The notes under the pieces: model-generated
What the model was told of the DNA's origin: nothing
The model's database searches: none
Seen by the model: only the letters and a program-made list of their open reading frames with translations
Assembly: GCA_036676295.1 (NCBI GenBank)
Contig: JAKFDE010000064.1
Coordinates: 124,001 to 188,000 of the forward strand
Direction: 5' to 3'
DNA length: 64,000 nt
Origin: UBA4416 sp036676295
GTDB taxonomy: Bacteria; Bacteroidota; Bacteroidia; B-17B0; Aurantibacillaceae
In this document: positions 62,482-64,000 of the stretch, one piece after another
Layout of the letters: every line of letters starts with the position of its first letter
Position numbering within the stretch: the first letter of the stretch is position 1
Translations under genes and position numbers: made by a program

Positions 62482-63165
62482 CTATTTATATACCAGAGTC
62501 ATGCCCGGCAAACCCATATTGGTAGATACCACATTATATTTATCCTGGCGACTTGCTAATACATCTTTAATGGCTTTAAATGGCCCGATGTTATAATTTG
62601 ATTCTTCTGTTTGGTAAAAAGTATCATGCAATAATACAGCAGCGTCAGGAGCTTTATCTAAAATTGTTTCCAATTCACGCTTAACTGATTCGTAACTATG
62701 ATCGCCATCAACAAAAAACAAAACTCTGCCTTTAGGTTTCTTTGCATTAATAATTTCAAATGATTTTACCAAACCATCTGCCTGATGTAAAGTTACTTTT
62801 TTAATACCTCTCACCATTTTACCTCTGTTGTCCTGAGGGTGTTCATTATGAAACACATCATCCGGTAGATCAATAGAATGAATTTCTGATGAAATATTAA
62901 ACGCTTCAGAGATCTCATGAAAGATTCTGGCAGATTTACCAATGTTTGTCCCCCACTCAAAAATATATTCCGGTTTAAAATAACAGACAGCAGATGTCAT
63001 CAACATTAACTCATTTAGCGGAAAAGGATGGAAGCCAACTATAGGAACCAATTTATTCACTATGAAATCAGAAGTAACCCAATTATTTACTTCAAATTCT
63101 TTTGCTCCATGAGTCAAAACCGGGTTACCCAATGGTTTGCTTTTGCTAAATAATTTTTTGATCAT
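62482..63165 (-). CDS. Class I SAM methyltransferase (Methyltransf_24/CmcI-like)
   Basis: Methyltransferase of 227 residues of the type often found in glycan loci. The SAM motif I is VCYFKPEYIFEWGTNIGKSARIFHE (EWGTNIG), motif II is SEIHSIDLP, and GRVLFFVDGDHSYESVKRELETIL is the diagnostic DGDHSYE of the CmcI-like branch. It probably O-methylates a sugar of the polymer, but glycan or small-molecule substrates cannot be told apart. It sits between two glycosyltransferase genes. Confidence 0.86.
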   Translation of the reverse strand: MIKKLFSKSKPLGNPVLTHGAKEFEVNNWVTSDFIVNKLVPIVGFHPFPLNELMLMTSAVCYFKPEYIFEWGTNIGKSARIFHEISEAFNISSEIHSIDLPDDVFHNEHPQDNRGKMVRGIKKVTLHQADGLVKSFEIINAKKPKGRVLFFVDGDHSYESVKRELETILDKAPDAAVLLHDTFYQTEESNYNIGPFKAIKDVLASRQDKYNVVSTNMGLPGMTLVYK

Positions 63166-63194
63166 AGAGAGATTTTTTTTAAAGATAAGAATTC

Positions 63195-64000
63195 CTATTT
63201 ATTAATGACAAAAGGATGTAAACCAAATAATTTGTTTTCTATTTTAAGCATTAACATTTTAAATGGGTTAGATTTGTTTTCTCTCCGGCTCAATATATTT
63301 AAACGGTATCTGATTATTTTCTCATACTGTTTTTTTCTTTCTTCGATGATTGCTTTATCATTAGGATACAAAACGGCAATTTCATCAGCTATTTTTCTTA
63401 ACGCTTGTTCAAGCTCTGCAATTGAAGATCCTTTGTATAATTCTTTTTTCCAATGATATAAAGCTTCCAGATCAATGATGGCTTGGTTAGTTTCTCCTAT
63501 TAAATGCTCTATGTTTTTCAAACCTTGATTATAAAGAGCGTACTCCTTAAAATTTGCAAAGTTCTTTGATAAACCTTTATCATGATGCCTGTAATCTACC
63601 AATATTTCCGGTAAATTAGCAACATCTCCTTTTTCCGAAAACCGCGACCACAGATCAAAATCTTCATACAAATTTCTATCCGGATTATAGTTTCCAACTA
63701 ATTCTATGGCCGATTTTCTGAACATTACAGAACTATGCACAAACGGATTATCAAACATAAGATCAAATTTCAAATCGGCCGAATGACTGGCATGAATATG
63801 ATATAAAACCTTGTTTGAATTATCCTGAAATATTTTGGCTCTTGTACCCAATAACAATACATTAGAATATTGCTCTAAATACGCTACTTGTTTTTTAAAA
63901 CGATCACGATGAGAAATATCATCCTGATCTTGACGAGCAATGTATTTACCATTACATAAACCAAGTCCAATATTTAATGTAGCTCCTAACCCCTGGTTTT
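63195..64000 (-). CDS. Family 2 glycosyltransferase, 5' end outside the window
   Basis: The gene begins beyond base 64000. The first in-window residues read as GT-A sequence (..LNIGLGLCNGKYIARQDQDD, with DQDD in the position of the DxD), so the TTG at 63857 is internal and not a start. The rest has VHSSVMFRKSAIELVGNYNP and YEDFDLWSRF, the acceptor-binding acid pattern, and a ~100-residue helical C-terminus. The locus thus continues past the right edge. Confidence 0.88.
   Translation of the reverse strand, partial: NQGLGATLNIGLGLCNGKYIARQDQDDISHRDRFKKQVAYLEQYSNVLLLGTRAKIFQDNSNKVLYHIHASHSADLKFDLMFDNPFVHSSVMFRKSAIELVGNYNPDRNLYEDFDLWSRFSEKGDVANLPEILVDYRHHDKGLSKNFANFKEYALYNQGLKNIEHLIGETNQAIIDLEALYHWKKELYKGSSIAELEQALRKIADEIAVLYPNDKAIIEERKKQYEKIIRYRLNILSRRENKSNPFKMLMLKIENKLFGLHPFVINK

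Noticed and set aside
63195..63857. Complete short glycosyltransferase starting at 63857
   Set aside because: The frame stays open to the window edge and encodes GT-A sequence upstream, so the gene is truncated, not short.
1..64000. tRNA, rRNA, prophage or insertion-sequence genes
   Set aside because: No tRNA cloverleaf, transposase, integrase or phage structural gene was seen on either strand; antisense frames inside real genes were set aside as shadows.

Overview
The window is AT-rich DNA from a member of the Bacteroidota. Four things point there: proteins ending in type IX secretion (T9SS) sorting domains, a PorV/PorQ-like barrel and a TonB-dependent receptor with a carboxypeptidase-regulatory-like N-terminus, LytS/LytTR regulation, and the Bacteroidota promoter -7 element TAnnTTTG upstream of many genes. 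No rRNA, tRNA, CRISPR array, insertion sequence or prophage was seen. The genus cannot be named from sequence alone.

Bases 1-23182 run almost entirely on the plus strand and look like core genome. Three SurA/PpiC-type periplasmic folding factors come first (the first cut by the window edge), then a MoxR ATPase, a 2-hydroxyacid dehydrogenase, a POT peptide transporter, a di-haem peroxidase (minus), a CPBP protease, an M61 peptidase, a LytS/LytR two-component pair, small hypothetical proteins, a CCA-adding enzyme, an orphan ABC ATPase, two outer-membrane barrel proteins and a VanW protein.

Bases 23206-31491 are on the minus strand: a CPA2 antiporter with a C-terminal Usp-like region, a TonB-dependent receptor, a T9SS cargo protein, and an operon of a small secreted protein, a PadR repressor and a PspC-domain membrane protein. 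The upstream region of that operon (31492-31820) carries repeated TAGTACTA sites, two of them in a perfect 15-bp inverted repeat, and a TerC gene faces the other way. Bases 31821-44330 hold mixed housekeeping and signalling genes: TPR-SpoIIE phosphatase, beta-helix lipoprotein, ribosomal protein L31 type B, GT4, class IV aminotransferase, tyrosine phosphatase, STAS, Fur, SpoT and a methyltransferase. A large Omp28-like T9SS cargo protein, a MazG-like pyrophosphohydrolase and a Skp/OmpH chaperone follow.

Bases 48084-64000 are a surface-glycan locus, minus strand apart from one plus-strand glycosyltransferase: initiating sugar transferase, small unknown protein, DegT aminotransferase, Wzy/WaaL-like polymerase or ligase, several GT2/GT4 enzymes, an alpha-1,2-fucosyltransferase, a methyltransferase, and a distinctive block of two polysaccharide deacetylases, two FemAB-like acyltransferases and an AAC(3)-like N-acetyltransferase. 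Together they could build a fucosylated amino-sugar polymer whose N-substituents are edited. The locus continues past the right edge; no flippase or GDP-fucose genes are in view.

Non-coding features of note are several promoters whose -7 element lies 4-7 bases from the start codon (possible leaderless mRNAs), strong hairpin terminators, a palindrome over the spoT start codon, and dispersed intergenic inverted repeats. One 420-base gap holds repeats plus a decayed copy of the C-terminus of a methyltransferase found 2.3 kb away.
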